64,000 nt of DNA from Macrophomina tecta (lineage: Eukaryota; Ascomycota; Dothideomycetes; Botryosphaeriales; Botryosphaeriaceae), in NCBI GenBank assembly GCA_024180945.1, contig JAKSGN010000023.1, positions 620,001-684,000 of the forward strand, given 5' to 3'. Below the pieces are notes generated by a model. The model was not told the DNA's origin. It saw only the letters and a list, made by a program, of their open reading frames with translations, and did not search any database. Positions within the stretch are counted from its first letter, which is position 1. Each line of letters opens with the position of its first letter. Shown here in pieces: positions 1-9,085 of the stretch. The position numbers were made by a program, and so were the translations under genes.

Positions 1-1
1 A

Positions 2-177
2 GAGGAGATGGAGGAACCGCTCGACACACTAGACGAGACCGTGTGGGAACTTAACGAAGACACCAACGACGTCACGCCGCGCTGTGGCGCGAGATCAAGA
101 GCCAGTGTTCATTGGAATGCCAGCGCGGCCGAGAGGAGCGTAGCACACAATGAATTCAATGCGGGAGCAGGCAGGTG
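2..177 (+). CDS. 3' end of a gene entering from the left edge (uncertain)
   Basis: Frame 2 is open from the window edge to a TGA at 175-177, about 58 codons. It begins with an acidic, leucine-spaced stretch (EEMEEPLDTLDETVWELNED) that could be coiled coil. No family is recognised. The acidic helix resembles the C-terminal parts of the PPxY-family proteins nearby, but no alignable motif is visible. It converges with the next gene and is separated from it by a T-run/A-run block at about 231-259. It could also be chance open frame. Confidence 0.25.
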
Positions 178-259
178 AGCCTGCGTCTGGGCACCCTGCA
201 ACGATTAATCTGTTGACTGTACGCACATGAGCTTTTTTTTTTTAAAAAAAAAAAAAAAA

Positions 260-1726
260 CTAAAGCGCTCCACGAAGATCTCCTCGGATGTTTTCCTCGA
301 TATTATTCATCTCATCTTTAATAATATCTTGCAAATCCGCCTTCTGGTCTAACAGCCAATCATCAAGCCTCGCGTCGACGGTATCGTTTACGTTGGTAAA
401 AAAGTCCTCCAGTCGATCGTCTAGCTCGCCGTCCCGCTCGTCATGCAGATCCCTGCACTCCTCGTCAGCCTCGCGCACGCGGTCCTCCACCGCGCCGAGC
501 CGTCGATGCATCTGCTGCAGGTGATGCTCCACCACATCCAGTCGCTGGGTCGTGGCGGCGAACCCGGGGCGGGCGCTGACGGAGCGCGCCACCGTGCGAA
601 TACGGGGGAACTCCAGCGGCGTGGCGCTCTCTCTCTCCCTTTCTTTCCGTATGTCGGCGATTTCGTCCCGGAGCAGCGTCAGGCTCTCGCCGAAGTCGAG
701 CAATTGCTGCTCGATCCTGCGCATCCAGGCCCTGTCCCTGGAGTCAGCGACACTGCTAACTCTAGGGATAGGGCTTCTTCGCCCTTGATCCGTCCGCCTC
801 CGCTTTTCAGGTCCTCGTCGCGAAGAGAACGTAGAGGGCGCTTGAAGAAAAGCAGGAGCAGATTAGCGATGCAAGTAGAGAAAAAGAATGGAATCCACAC
901 TGCCCCTGGCCGGGTTGTACTCACGGATGTCTGCTTTTGACTGTGGCGGACTCAAGGCCGTCTCAGACTGCGTCGTTGAGGGCTCCAACGTACGCGCAAT
1001 GTCTTGGTACGCGGGCGGTTGACGACTTTCGCCGCCGGCGGCAAATGTGCTGAGCAGTGTACCGACGTCCATGCCACCCGCGCCGTGATACAAAGCAGAA
1101 ATGCCAAATGCCTTTGGCGTCGAGCGGAGGGAGCCATTTGATGCACTGGTGCACAACTCGTCGATGCACTCGACGAGAGCCTCATTCTTAGGCAGGTACA
1201 GGGTGAGGTTCGTAGCGAGCGAAAGAGAACACAGAGACTCGAGGATCCTGCCAGTTGCGTCCGACCGTGGTTCAATGCTTGTAGTCTCCTTCGGGCCGAC
1301 CATCGTGGCAGGTTGCTTGAGGAGGAACTGAAGCGCGATGATGTCGGCGGATGACGAACACCGCTGGGAGTGGGCAATCAGGTCGCTCACGCATGCCTGC
1401 GTTGCCTCGCTGCCATCCAACGGCAAAGGCTGCAAGTGGGAGATGTGCTGGGGTTCAATGCAAATGTAAAGAGGGGTTTTCGTGTTGTTCTCGGACGTTT
1501 TGAGGGCGACGGGTACGCAGAGGCGAAATAGTACGGCCTGCCCTGTGCGATCAAAACCGGCCTTGCAGAAGACGCGACATGATGCGGTAGGGAACTTGCA
1601 GCCTAGACGCCCGACATGGCCCGTTTCGGACCCCCACTGGGCGCAGCAGAGGGCGTTGTCAGCCAGATCCCGTAAACCGGGATCAAATGCCGTTGTGCTC
1701 GGTATCGGAGAGCGGGAAGAAGTCAT
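260..1726 (-). CDS. PPxY-family hypothetical protein with C-terminal coiled coil (paralog A)
   Basis: This is a two-exon gene: 1726-925 and 840-260, joined by an 84-nt intron (donor GTGAGT at 924-919, acceptor TTCAAG ending at 841). The phase-1 junction keeps one frame and gives about 460 residues. An N-terminal domain carries the block ILESLCSLSLATNLTLYLP (residues 161-179). It is followed by LYHGAGG (212-218) and a PPAY motif (237-240). The second exon starts with a basic stretch (EKRRRTDQGRR), possibly a nuclear signal, followed by a long charged coiled coil. The same blocks, order and intron phase occur in the gene at 29154-30705, so the two are paralogs. Two copies of a bipartite motif lie upstream. 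PPxY is known as a ligand of WW domains, including those of Rsp5-type ubiquitin ligases, but a role here is inference. The function is unknown. Confidence 0.75.
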
Positions 1727-1862
1727 GGTCGCGAAGGGAAATCACCCCGTCCTGGATGCATGTGTTAGTCGCCCAACAGGTTTTCAGACGGCTCAGAGAA
1801 ATTATAAAGAGCGAGTAATGATATACCCCCCCGGGCGCCCGACTCGGCGCCGAGGAAACCCT

Positions 1863-1909
1863 CCCACCCAGGCTTTGCGAATTGTTGAAATTCCGAGCAG
1901 CCTTGGCTC
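1863..1909 (-). promoter_or_regulatory. bipartite upstream motif, proximal copy of paralog A
   Basis: On the minus strand this reads GAGCCAAGGCTGCTC, an 18-nt spacer, then AAAGCCTGGGTGGG. It ends 136 bp before the ATG at 1726. The same two half-sites in the same order and orientation occur at 2304-2349, 6549-6600, 28758-28800 and 29025-29074, always upstream of PPxY-family genes. The flanking sequence is not conserved, which favours a selected cis element or promoter core over simple recent duplication. Regulatory function is inferred. Confidence 0.5.
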
Positions 1910-1991
1910 CGCACTCTCGCGAGGACAAGCGTGTGAGACAGTTGGCAGGGAGGAGTCCATAGCCCCTTTCACAGGGACCCGCTCAGCACTC

Positions 1992-2212
1992 AAGCCGGGT
2001 GCACGAAGCATGGCCTGCTCACGAGATCTCTCCGCGCGTCGCGAAAAGATGTGGCGATCCGCGTAACGGCGACCCATTTCCGACAGGAAACAGGCCCCTA
2101 CAGGCCGGGTACAACGGGCCTGCTCACGGTATCTCTCCACACCCGCAGACGACGCGGCGATTCGCGTAACGGCGACCCATTCAGAGGAAGAACAGGTCCC
2201 TACAGACCCCCA
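1992..2212. repeat. two-unit diverged tandem repeat (about 110 bp each)
   Basis: Units at about 1992-2100 and 2101-2212 share GCCTGCTCAC, ATCTCTCC, CGCGTAACGGCGACCCATT and CCCTACAG in the same order, with substitutions and small indels between them. No open frame runs through them convincingly. They sit between the two copies of the bipartite motif upstream of paralog A. Confidence 0.7.
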
Positions 2213-2303
2213 AGCAGTCGCGCCTTCGCGTCGTTATCCACCCCCTTGTCTGCCAGCCCGGCCCACGGCCCGCCGAGGTGCGATCGTGCCGCTACCTACC
2301 CCA

Positions 2304-2349
2304 CCACCCTCCAGGCTTTTGATTTTGCGGATCCGAGCAGCCTTGACTC
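2304..2349 (-). promoter_or_regulatory. bipartite upstream motif, distal copy of paralog A
   Basis: On the minus strand this reads GAGTCAAGGCTGCTC, a 15-nt spacer, then AAAGCCTGGAGGG. It lies about 580 bp before the ATG of paralog A, in the same orientation as the proximal copy. It is a better match to the copies at 6549 and 28758 (GAGTCAAGG) than to the proximal one (GAGCCAAGG). Confidence 0.45.
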
Positions 2350-2471
2350 GATTTCGGGACGAGAACTGACCTCTTGCCGAGCAAGGACGGGAACGGTAGA
2401 GGGACGGAAGCGAGTGGAAGGACGCCGGCAGTGTTCAACGGTTAGGAGGCAGAGCCTGTGCTGGTCAGTAC

Positions 2472-2600
2472 ACGGATGGATGGGCGGATGGAGAAATGAA
2501 TGGACGGATGGATACTGACGAGGGACGAGAGGCGCCGGAGGGAGGTTGCGAGTAGTAGAGATGGATGGAGGTCGGAGATGGAATGGATGGGGTTGAAACA
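2472..2600. repeat. GGAT/GATG-rich low-complexity stretch
   Basis: Degenerate tetranucleotide repeats (GGATGGAT, GGACGGATGGATAC) run through about 2472-2517, and similar purine-rich GGAT/GGAG sequence continues to about 2600. This is simple sequence with no gene. Confidence 0.6.
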
Positions 2601-2768
2601 CGCAACCGATGATCTCCCCAGCCTCAACCGTTTCCCCGCTCTTCCCGCGCTTGCAGCGACACCACGCGACGAATGCTTAGTAATGGAGAGCGATAACGTA
2701 ATCAACAAGCGAGTCGCACACACAAGCGAGTCGCACACCTCCCACCTCCATCTCAACTTCAACTCCTT

Positions 2769-3524
2769 ATGCCCCCGCAAATAAGGTCTGCAAATGCCCA
2801 GAAAGAGGCCAAAGTACGTCTCGCACGTCAGGCCTATGAAAAGGGCCAAATTTCGAGCATTCGCAAAGCTGCAAAGATCTATAATGTACCTCATAAGACC
2901 CTCGACGATCGCATACACGGACGCGTCGCACGCATCAATTTACGCGCACACAACCGCAAACTCACTCAGACGGAGGAACAAACACTTGTAGAATGGATTC
3001 TAGATATGGACGCACGTGGCTACCCACTTAGAATCCATGCAGTGCGTGAGGCAGCCTTATTATTGCTCAAGGAGCGCGTAGGCGATTCCGCCTATATCGG
3101 CATCAACTGGCCTCACAACTTTGTAAACAACCACGACGAGATTAAATCGATGTATACGCGCAAATACGACTACCAGAGGGCTCGATGCGAAGATCCGGCA
3201 ATTATACAGAGCTGGTTTAACCTTGTTGGCAATACAAAGCGAAAATATGGGATTGCAGATGAGGCCTCATACAACTTCGACGAGACAGGCTTTGCAATGG
3301 GAATTGCAAGCACTTCACGTGTTGTCACTTCCTCAGACCGACGTGGCAGGCCTCGTCAAATACAGCCAGGCGATCGTGAGTGGGCTACTGCCATTGAGAC
3401 AATCAATGCATTCGGTTGGTGTTTGCCTCCTATGGTGATCCTTAAGGGCAAGGTGCACCTGTCGACCTGGTATAGAACTGACCTCCCACCTGAGTGGGTA
3501 ATTGCGCTCTCTGAGAATGGATGA
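2769..3524 (+). pseudogene. truncated pogo/Tigger-type DDE transposase
   Basis: The first 251 residues of a pogo-superfamily transposase are readable. They comprise an N-terminal psq-type helix-turn-helix (ISSIRKAAKIYNVPHKTLDDR), a CENP-B-type second HTH (TEEQTLVEWILDMDARGYPL), and the start of the DDE domain (YNFDETGFAMG, with the first catalytic Asp). The frame ends at ENG followed by TGA, where family members normally read ENGW, so a single G-to-A change explains the stop. The rest of the DDE domain is missing or decayed in 3525-4083, and no terminal inverted repeats were found. The element should be inactive. Confidence 0.8.
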
Positions 3525-4083
3525 AAGCTCCAATTTCAGAGGTAAAATGATTCCATATCCCCGCTACGATTAATGGCAAACGCTAACAGCCTCCAGAGCG
3601 ATGGGTTAAATCCAATCGAGGCGCTAAAGCAGGTGCTCCAAGCAACAAACCGCCCTATTTTAACGCCAGAACATTAATGTTAACGAGTTAAGGAATGTAT
3701 CAGGAGCCGGGAAGGCAGCACAAATTCGACGAGTACCAAGCTTGCATGGTCAGTTCAACACCTTCGATTAAGGAAAATCTAATGCTGTTCAGGCGGGCGC
3801 TGAGAAAACCCTGAGGCGAATCGAAGAGAAAGACGGCAAATGCTATTGACATTTAATGACATCCCGGAAGACTCGCTCTACTACGATGAAGCGTTCAACC
3901 TCTACAGAACATCTGGCAAGTTGGCGAATAATTTACTAGCACACACTTGGTGCATAGAAAACGGGTGTAGTAAGAACTATGGTGCAAGATGGTTCCTTCG
4001 GCATTATATGCAAACGAGGACAAGCACAAATATATAGTAGTATGCTACTTTCCGATATCGGAGCCATTCTTAAACCCTCTATT
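3525..4083 (+). other. decayed sequence downstream of the transposase
   Basis: No intact gene is seen. Short open stretches, for example 3840-4037, are interrupted and do not match a transposase C-terminus by eye. This is probably transposon debris between the truncated transposase and the convergent gene at 4084-5697. Confidence 0.4.
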
Positions 4084-5697
4084 CTATCTTTCAGGCTGCG
4101 TGTCATTCAGCCAGTCCTCGATTTTTTGCTTGGACCAGCGATCCTCGTATCTTTGGGCGTGGACGCGGAAGCGTACGCCGGTTAGTTTCTTTAGCTCCTG
4201 CAATGGCTCATAGCACCACCATCCGTCCTCCAGATCGTTGCGGACCACGAGTTGGACCGACCTCAGAGAATTGCATTGCCTTCGGAGCTCTCTTATCCCT
4301 TCGAGCTGGCTGACGCATGCCGTCCGACTTATGGAAAGGCAGAGGATGATGGTAAGCCGCCTGAGCTGTCTCCCGACACCGAGCCCCAGGAACTCCTCGA
4401 TCCACATGGCTTCCAGGACGATATTGTTCCGTTCGACGAGCAGTGAGAGCGACTCTTGCCGGACCTCGCGGTTGGTCCCAAACAACCCATACCCATCTAC
4501 CGGGAGTCGCGGCGAGTTCGGGTGACGCACAGTGCGCAAAAATCTACCGTAGGACCACTGCACGTACTCATCATAAACCAGCAAGTACTCATAGATTCTG
4601 TTCCTTAGTTCCGCAGGCAAATCAAAAAAGGTCTTCGCACTTGTTGTGATGGAGTAGTTGGTGTCAATCTTAAGGAATCTGCGGATTTCTGCGAGCGCGC
4701 ATGTGTCGGCCCGCTTGTCCACTTTCCATGTCCACGTCCTGCTCGGGAAGTGCGCGCGATTTTGCTCGCCGAGCATCACGTACGTTCCCAGATGAAGCGT
4801 TCTCAAGTATGCCTCTCCCCTTGCGCTGATGAGGATGTTTTCGGTGACACTGTAGGAGTTTCGTAACCCCAGCCAGTCTGCATTGGCTTCATGGAGGCCT
4901 TCGATCGAGGACTGGATCTGCGTAGACCATATTTTCCTCTGCTGGACCGAGACGCGGTCGATGCTCACCTGCGCCAAGGTCGGGTTCGCCTTGCTGGGTT
5001 CGATCCAGTCGTAGAGCACTCCTTGGACCAGTTCCCCAGCTCGGACAAGAGCCCTAACAAATGGGGCGCGGATCCGGGGAGCTTCTTTAGAGAAAGTTAT
5101 CCTCTCCCACTCCTGCAGCATCCTGAAGAAGCTCATATCGCCGGGTCCCAGAAACCGTCCGTCGGGCACGTAACAGCCGAAGCATTCACCGTTTAATATG
5201 ACTTGGTAATGGACGCATGAGATCTGCTCCAACACCTCGACGGCGTTCCAGTTGTAGGACGGGAGCCTCCAACTCCTGTACTCAAGCCCCCCGAAGAGGT
5301 CCCTGGTGACCCTTTCCCCGCAGATCGGCCGTCCGAACGACAGTCTCCCATCGGTCTTATGGAATGGTATGGTCCAGGAATGGAGGAAGGACATTAAGCT
5401 CCTCTCATCGTTGCAAAAATTTTCAATTGTGTGGCGTGCCCGACTTGCGAAGAACCTGGCGAGTTCTGTGTGGACGTCATAAACGTAAGGGCCTGGGGGG
5501 ACATTTTCCAGGGTTGTGACAGCGGTAGGGAATAAGAACCCGCGGCAACGGATCTGGAAGACCCTCCCACCGCGGACGAACCCGACTAGAAGTTCGTCCG
5601 TCTCTCTGTAGTACTCGATGTCTGTAATCTCAAGTTGTTCGGGATATGTGAAAGCCCACCCCTTGTTGGGGTCTGCGATGAGATGGTCGCCAGGCAT
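4084..5697 (-). CDS. hypothetical protein: degenerate kinase-like domain fused to an F-box/2EXR-like motif
   Basis: This is an uninterrupted 537-residue ORF starting at an ATG (5697-5695). The N-terminal 330 residues are only faintly kinase-like: a stretch near residues 270-310 (SIEGLHEANADWLGL ... TENILISARGEAYL) sits where fungal kinase-like proteins have the HGDL/NILID catalytic loop, but the catalytic Asp is gone. From about residue 370 the sequence FFDLPAELRNRIYEYLLV is the motif that opens many fungal 2EXR/F-box-like domains. It is followed by the usual NREVRQESLSLL segment and a C-terminal helical region. The combination suggests a pseudokinase joined to a substrate-recognition-type module, which is inference. 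The family has no assigned function. Confidence 0.65.
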   Translation of the reverse strand: MPGDHLIADPNKGWAFTYPEQLEITDIEYYRETDELLVGFVRGGRVFQIRCRGFLFPTAVTTLENVPPGPYVYDVHTELARFFASRARHTIENFCNDERSLMSFLHSWTIPFHKTDGRLSFGRPICGERVTRDLFGGLEYRSWRLPSYNWNAVEVLEQISCVHYQVILNGECFGCYVPDGRFLGPGDMSFFRMLQEWERITFSKEAPRIRAPFVRALVRAGELVQGVLYDWIEPSKANPTLAQVSIDRVSVQQRKIWSTQIQSSIEGLHEANADWLGLRNSYSVTENILISARGEAYLRTLHLGTYVMLGEQNRAHFPSRTWTWKVDKRADTCALAEIRRFLKIDTNYSITTSAKTFFDLPAELRNRIYEYLLVYDEYVQWSYGRFLRTVRHPNSPRLPVDGYGLFGTNREVRQESLSLLVERNNIVLEAMWIEEFLGLGVGRQLRRLTIILCLSISRTACVSQLEGIRELRRQCNSLRSVQLVVRNDLEDGWWCYEPLQELKKLTGVRFRVHAQRYEDRWSKQKIEDWLNDTQPER

Positions 5698-5821
5698 AGT
5701 CTTGAGGACCGAAAGATAGAACGCTGGGGTGATTAATTGTCAGACTCTGATCGTATGGATATCCCAAAATTAATAAATACTCCAAAAGCGGCAGCATCGG
5801 TCTGTTGAGAGATGACACAGA

Positions 5822-5867
5822 TCACCAGACAGGGATAGATGATCGATCATCTATCCCTGTCTGGTGA
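5822..5867. repeat. 46-bp perfect palindrome with no spacer
   Basis: Each 23-bp arm (beginning TCACCAGACAGGGATAGATG on either strand) is the exact reverse complement of the other, meeting at GATCGATC with no loop. The match stops at the bases just outside (A and G). It could be two fused transposon termini, a breakpoint hairpin, or a protein-binding site. No second copy of the arm was seen in the window. Confidence 0.9.
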
Positions 5868-6548
5868 GTTGGAGGAGCCCAGCCGCAGCTGCAAAGCAGT
5901 GGGCGGCTCGTTAACGGAAGCGCCGAAGCCCGGCTCTAAGCCGGGGTCCGACCCGCTATCTCCCTCCGGACGCGAGATGCCCTGTGCTCACGGGCGGCAA
6001 CAGTACCACCAATAAAACGAGGCGCGGCAGCGAGGCCCCCGCTCCGGACACGTTGTCCATTAGCGGAGTCCCCGCTTAGGCTTGCACTCGGTTGCGGCCG
6101 CCGTCATCCGACGCTTCGACGGGGTCGGGGCGTGCCGCCAGCGAACATTTAAGCTGGTCGCTCTTCCGCTCTCTTCGAAGCATCCTCCATGCGCACACCA
6201 CACGACCCGTTTCTTGTCGCGTTCAATTGTACGTATGTTCTCCTGTTTTATATTGACACGTTCATATACCTCTTCTTAGTGAGCTTTCCTCAGTCTTCAA
6301 ATTTTCTTCCTCCAGTCGCCATGAGGCCGGCTTGATCTCGCACCATTGTCCTCCCGTTGCAGAGCCGTTGAGGGCGTTACCGTGGCTTCGCCGCTGTCCC
6401 CTTCGCTGCGGGCAGTCGCATTCCGTGCTATAGTCCTCTCGTTCACTTCGCCGAGGGCAAGAGTCGGATGCGCGAACCATCTGTCGAAGATGGTTCGTGT
6501 TTTGACTGTGTGCGAGGTCGGCTGACCTTCTGACGAGATAGAATGAAC
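5868..6548. other. intergenic, no gene seen
   Basis: This is GC-rich sequence up to about 6200, then mixed composition. Open frames here are short and unsupported. The downstream part leads into the bipartite motif and the promoter of the gene at 6735. Confidence 0.4.
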
Positions 6549-6600
6549 GAGTCAAGGCTACTCTCTTGTATCAAACTCGTAAAAGCCTGGGCGGGTCGGG
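6549..6600 (+). promoter_or_regulatory. bipartite upstream motif of paralog B
   Basis: This reads GAGTCAAGGCTACTC, a 17-nt spacer, then AAAAGCCTGGGCGGG. It ends 134 bp before the ATG at 6735, almost the same distance as the proximal copy of paralog A (136 bp). The intervening promoter DNA does not resemble that of paralog A. Only one copy was found upstream of this gene. Confidence 0.5.
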
Positions 6601-6734
6601 ATTTCCGCACTCTTCGGAGCGTGGGGGATTTCTTTATCTATAGTAATGGAATTAATTGATTAATTCGGCATCTCGTCAGATATCGTGGTTTCCCTTTTTA
6701 AACTCTGTCTATTGCCGATTATCACGAGCCGGCG

Positions 6735-8363
6735 ATGAACTCGCAGTTAGAGACTGGCCGCACACATCGTGTCTTTGTCAGGTGGCACGATGAACACGCG
6801 CCTCAATCTCTGGGGCGGCTCTCCGACTCTCCACCTGATATGGGAAGTTTGATCCTTGACTTTCGCTATGACAGAGCCGAAAACACTCTTTTAATTGCCT
6901 TCGATCTCCAATTCAAGATCAACGCCGCGTCCAAGGGAGTGAGGAACCTGTACTTGGCTATCCCCGTGAAGCATCTGGAAGTCACAGTTGTGAGCCCTCT
7001 CGACGTAATCGAGAACCCGACTGAGGCTCGCGAGTTTCAGAAGGCGGGTATGAACAGCTCTACAAAGGTAGTTCGTCTAATGCTTTCGCTGAAAGAGTTG
7101 GGCTACGTCACGATGCCTCTACAAGGATTCAACAAGCAGATGTCTACAAAAAGTAAAGGACTCCTGCTAAGCCTTAGGTCGCTTTCCCGTGCGATGGGGT
7201 TCGAGGTATACCTTCCTTATATCGATGCAGAACTGGTGAAAGTACTGCAAGAGTGTTCCGAAGGTTTACGCACCGGGAGGCTTGAAATGCCGGCCATTGA
7301 CTATGATAAGTCATACCGTGGACGTGCTTGGGGAAAGAATCAATGGAGCATCTATCATCTCAAAGCGGACGAGACGTTGGCAATAGCGTGGAATCCACTC
7401 GTCGACGATTGTCCGCCTTCCTACGAAGAAGCTGTTGGCTCCATCCCACCGGCAAGCGGTAAAGCCCTCGAGCCGACAGCAGAGCTGCGGAGCACCAACT
7501 CGGCGCCCGGGAGCAGCACGACGATCCCAAAGGAGCGCGCACATGTACCTACTAGTCTATCGATGCCGCTCCCGCCTTCTGATCTGCCAGACCAACGTCC
7601 TAATCGCCCGTCCGCCGCAGTGGAGGAACAGCATGGTAATCGCAAGCGCAAAGCGGAACAGCGTCCCGGTAACCACCATCACGGCCGACAGGCCGAGCAG
7701 CAGGATGCTGCCAATCCTAAGAAACAGAAGATGGGAGAAGCGTTTTTACAGGAGTCCGGAGGGTCAAGCCCGCCGCGAAGCCCCCTGGATTCCCGGTCTG
7801 CTTCAATTTCACAAAGCTCGGTCATCGACGGAGGGCCTAATCGCAGGTTCTTCGACGACATTCAATACCGTTACTTCAGCGATGCTGTCGCCTGGTTAAA
7901 GGCTGCCTGGTATGTCCAGCCAGATGCGCACGAGGCCTTCCTTCCGGAGTTGGGAATGCTTGCACAGGCCGCACGCGAACGTGACATTGGACGTTATGAC
8001 CACGTCAGAGTCAATTGCACGTACATGCTGTGTCATCGCGAACGGAATTCTGGGTCGTCAGGGCCTTTCTCGAGCGAATTCGCGGTCGACGACCAAGCCC
8101 GATACGTCTTCAACTTCGTGTATCGGAAAATTGGGCTTGGGCGTGATCTTCTGATCCTAGACGAGCTTATTGCTCTGGGTGACGTCGCACGTACTTGGAA
8201 AGAAGTAGACGGATTAGGCCGGAGTGATGAATGGCAGCGGTTAAAGCTCATGTTTCTCACGCAAATGGCCGTTTGCATCCTGGTCGCTCTCTACAGGGAC
8301 GACCGTGACTGGTTTATGCCAGCCACGATAGAGGCAGAACCACTGGAACATTCAACGCCTTAA
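6735..8363 (+). CDS. PPxY-family hypothetical protein (paralog B), 542 aa
   Basis: This is a single-exon ORF from ATG 6735. The N-terminal beta-rich domain ends in LLLSLRSLSRAMGFEVYLP (residues about 143-161), aligning with the SLS-A-YLP block of paralogs A and E. A PPSYEEA motif follows at about 226. The middle is low in complexity and basic (NRKRKAEQ near 303, NPKKQKM near 325), a likely nuclear localisation signal. The C-terminal 160 residues (from RRFFDDIQYRYF) form a separate helical domain that replaces the coiled coil of paralogs A and E. It shares the bipartite upstream motif. Function is unknown; nuclear location and WW-domain binding are inferences from motifs. Confidence 0.75.
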   Translation: MNSQLETGRTHRVFVRWHDEHAPQSLGRLSDSPPDMGSLILDFRYDRAENTLLIAFDLQFKINAASKGVRNLYLAIPVKHLEVTVVSPLDVIENPTEAREFQKAGMNSSTKVVRLMLSLKELGYVTMPLQGFNKQMSTKSKGLLLSLRSLSRAMGFEVYLPYIDAELVKVLQECSEGLRTGRLEMPAIDYDKSYRGRAWGKNQWSIYHLKADETLAIAWNPLVDDCPPSYEEAVGSIPPASGKALEPTAELRSTNSAPGSSTTIPKERAHVPTSLSMPLPPSDLPDQRPNRPSAAVEEQHGNRKRKAEQRPGNHHHGRQAEQQDAANPKKQKMGEAFLQESGGSSPPRSPLDSRSASISQSSVIDGGPNRRFFDDIQYRYFSDAVAWLKAAWYVQPDAHEAFLPELGMLAQAARERDIGRYDHVRVNCTYMLCHRERNSGSSGPFSSEFAVDDQARYVFNFVYRKIGLGRDLLILDELIALGDVARTWKEVDGLGRSDEWQRLKLMFLTQMAVCILVALYRDDRDWFMPATIEAEPLEHSTP

Positions 8364-8623
8364 TGATCGAGTCCGAGTTTGACGACATGCTTTGAATGTT
8401 CGGCGGGACCATACAGTTAAGCGGAGAGATAGCGAATTGTTTTGGGCCAGGATGGCTCTATAGCATCGGCCTACTCTATTGTGTTTACGTTCTCTACTTC
8501 TACAAGCGTGTACTACTGAAAATAGAGTACTCCAACAACGGCTCTCCTAGACAGACTCCGAGTGTAAGACAGAGACGGTGATCGAATGTAACAGGAGTCC
8601 CGCAGTTCCCGCTCTTGAGCTCG

Positions 8624-9085
8624 CTAGCACGCGTAAGGGAAGTCTTCATTACGTGAAAGTGATAATCCATGAGATATTGCCTCGTAAATCCGAAAGTCAT
8701 CATCCTCGACCTCTGTCGTGGCCTCAGAAATGGCAGCAGAGAGCGGCTCAGACATGATATCTTCATCGCGCAGATCGGTGCTGACGTTGAGGTTGGTGTT
8801 GGCGCCGTTACTGGTGTTGGCGTTGGATTCGGTGTTGGGAGAGTACGGCGGAGGGACTCCCAGAGAAGAGAGGTTATAGAAGATGGGGTAGTAGACTGTC
8901 TGCGTCTCACGTGGCCCTGCCAGATCAACGTAAGAGTCCTCCGAGCGCCAGTTGCATAAGCGATCACGGAACCGCGACAGGCGGTCCCGCCACTTTTCGA
9001 GGAACAGCGATTGACGGTGCTGCCCTCCCCGGAGCGCCCACACACCGGTACCGTCCTGGATTTGGAACAGAACGAAGAGGCACAT
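8624..9085 (-). CDS. short PPxY-family member (paralog C), start uncertain
   Basis: This is an open frame of up to 153 residues ending at 8624. It contains RSEDSYVDL and VPPPYSPNTES, the latter a PPxY motif, then an acidic C-terminal segment (ATTEVEDDDFRIYEAI). It aligns over its length with the remnant at 12355-12680 (LFLEKWRDRLSRF against FFLDQCRARFARF; VPPPYSPNT against IPPQYSPNT). The N-terminal SLS-A-YLP domain of paralogs A, B and E is absent. The first ATG at 9085 may instead be intron sequence running up to an acceptor-like CCAG near 9060. It is probably a truncated or two-exon relative. Confidence 0.45.
   Translation of the reverse strand: MCLFVLFQIQDGTGVWALRGGQHRQSLFLEKWRDRLSRFRDRLCNWRSEDSYVDLAGPRETQTVYYPIFYNLSSLGVPPPYSPNTESNANTSNGANTNLNVSTDLRDEDIMSEPLSAAISEATTEVEDDDFRIYEAISHGLSLSRNEDFPYAC

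Noticed and set aside
443..940. Plus-strand open frames across 288-940 and 1101-2066
   Set aside because: They are antisense to the two-exon PPxY gene at 260-1726 and have low-complexity Ser/Arg composition typical of frame shadows.
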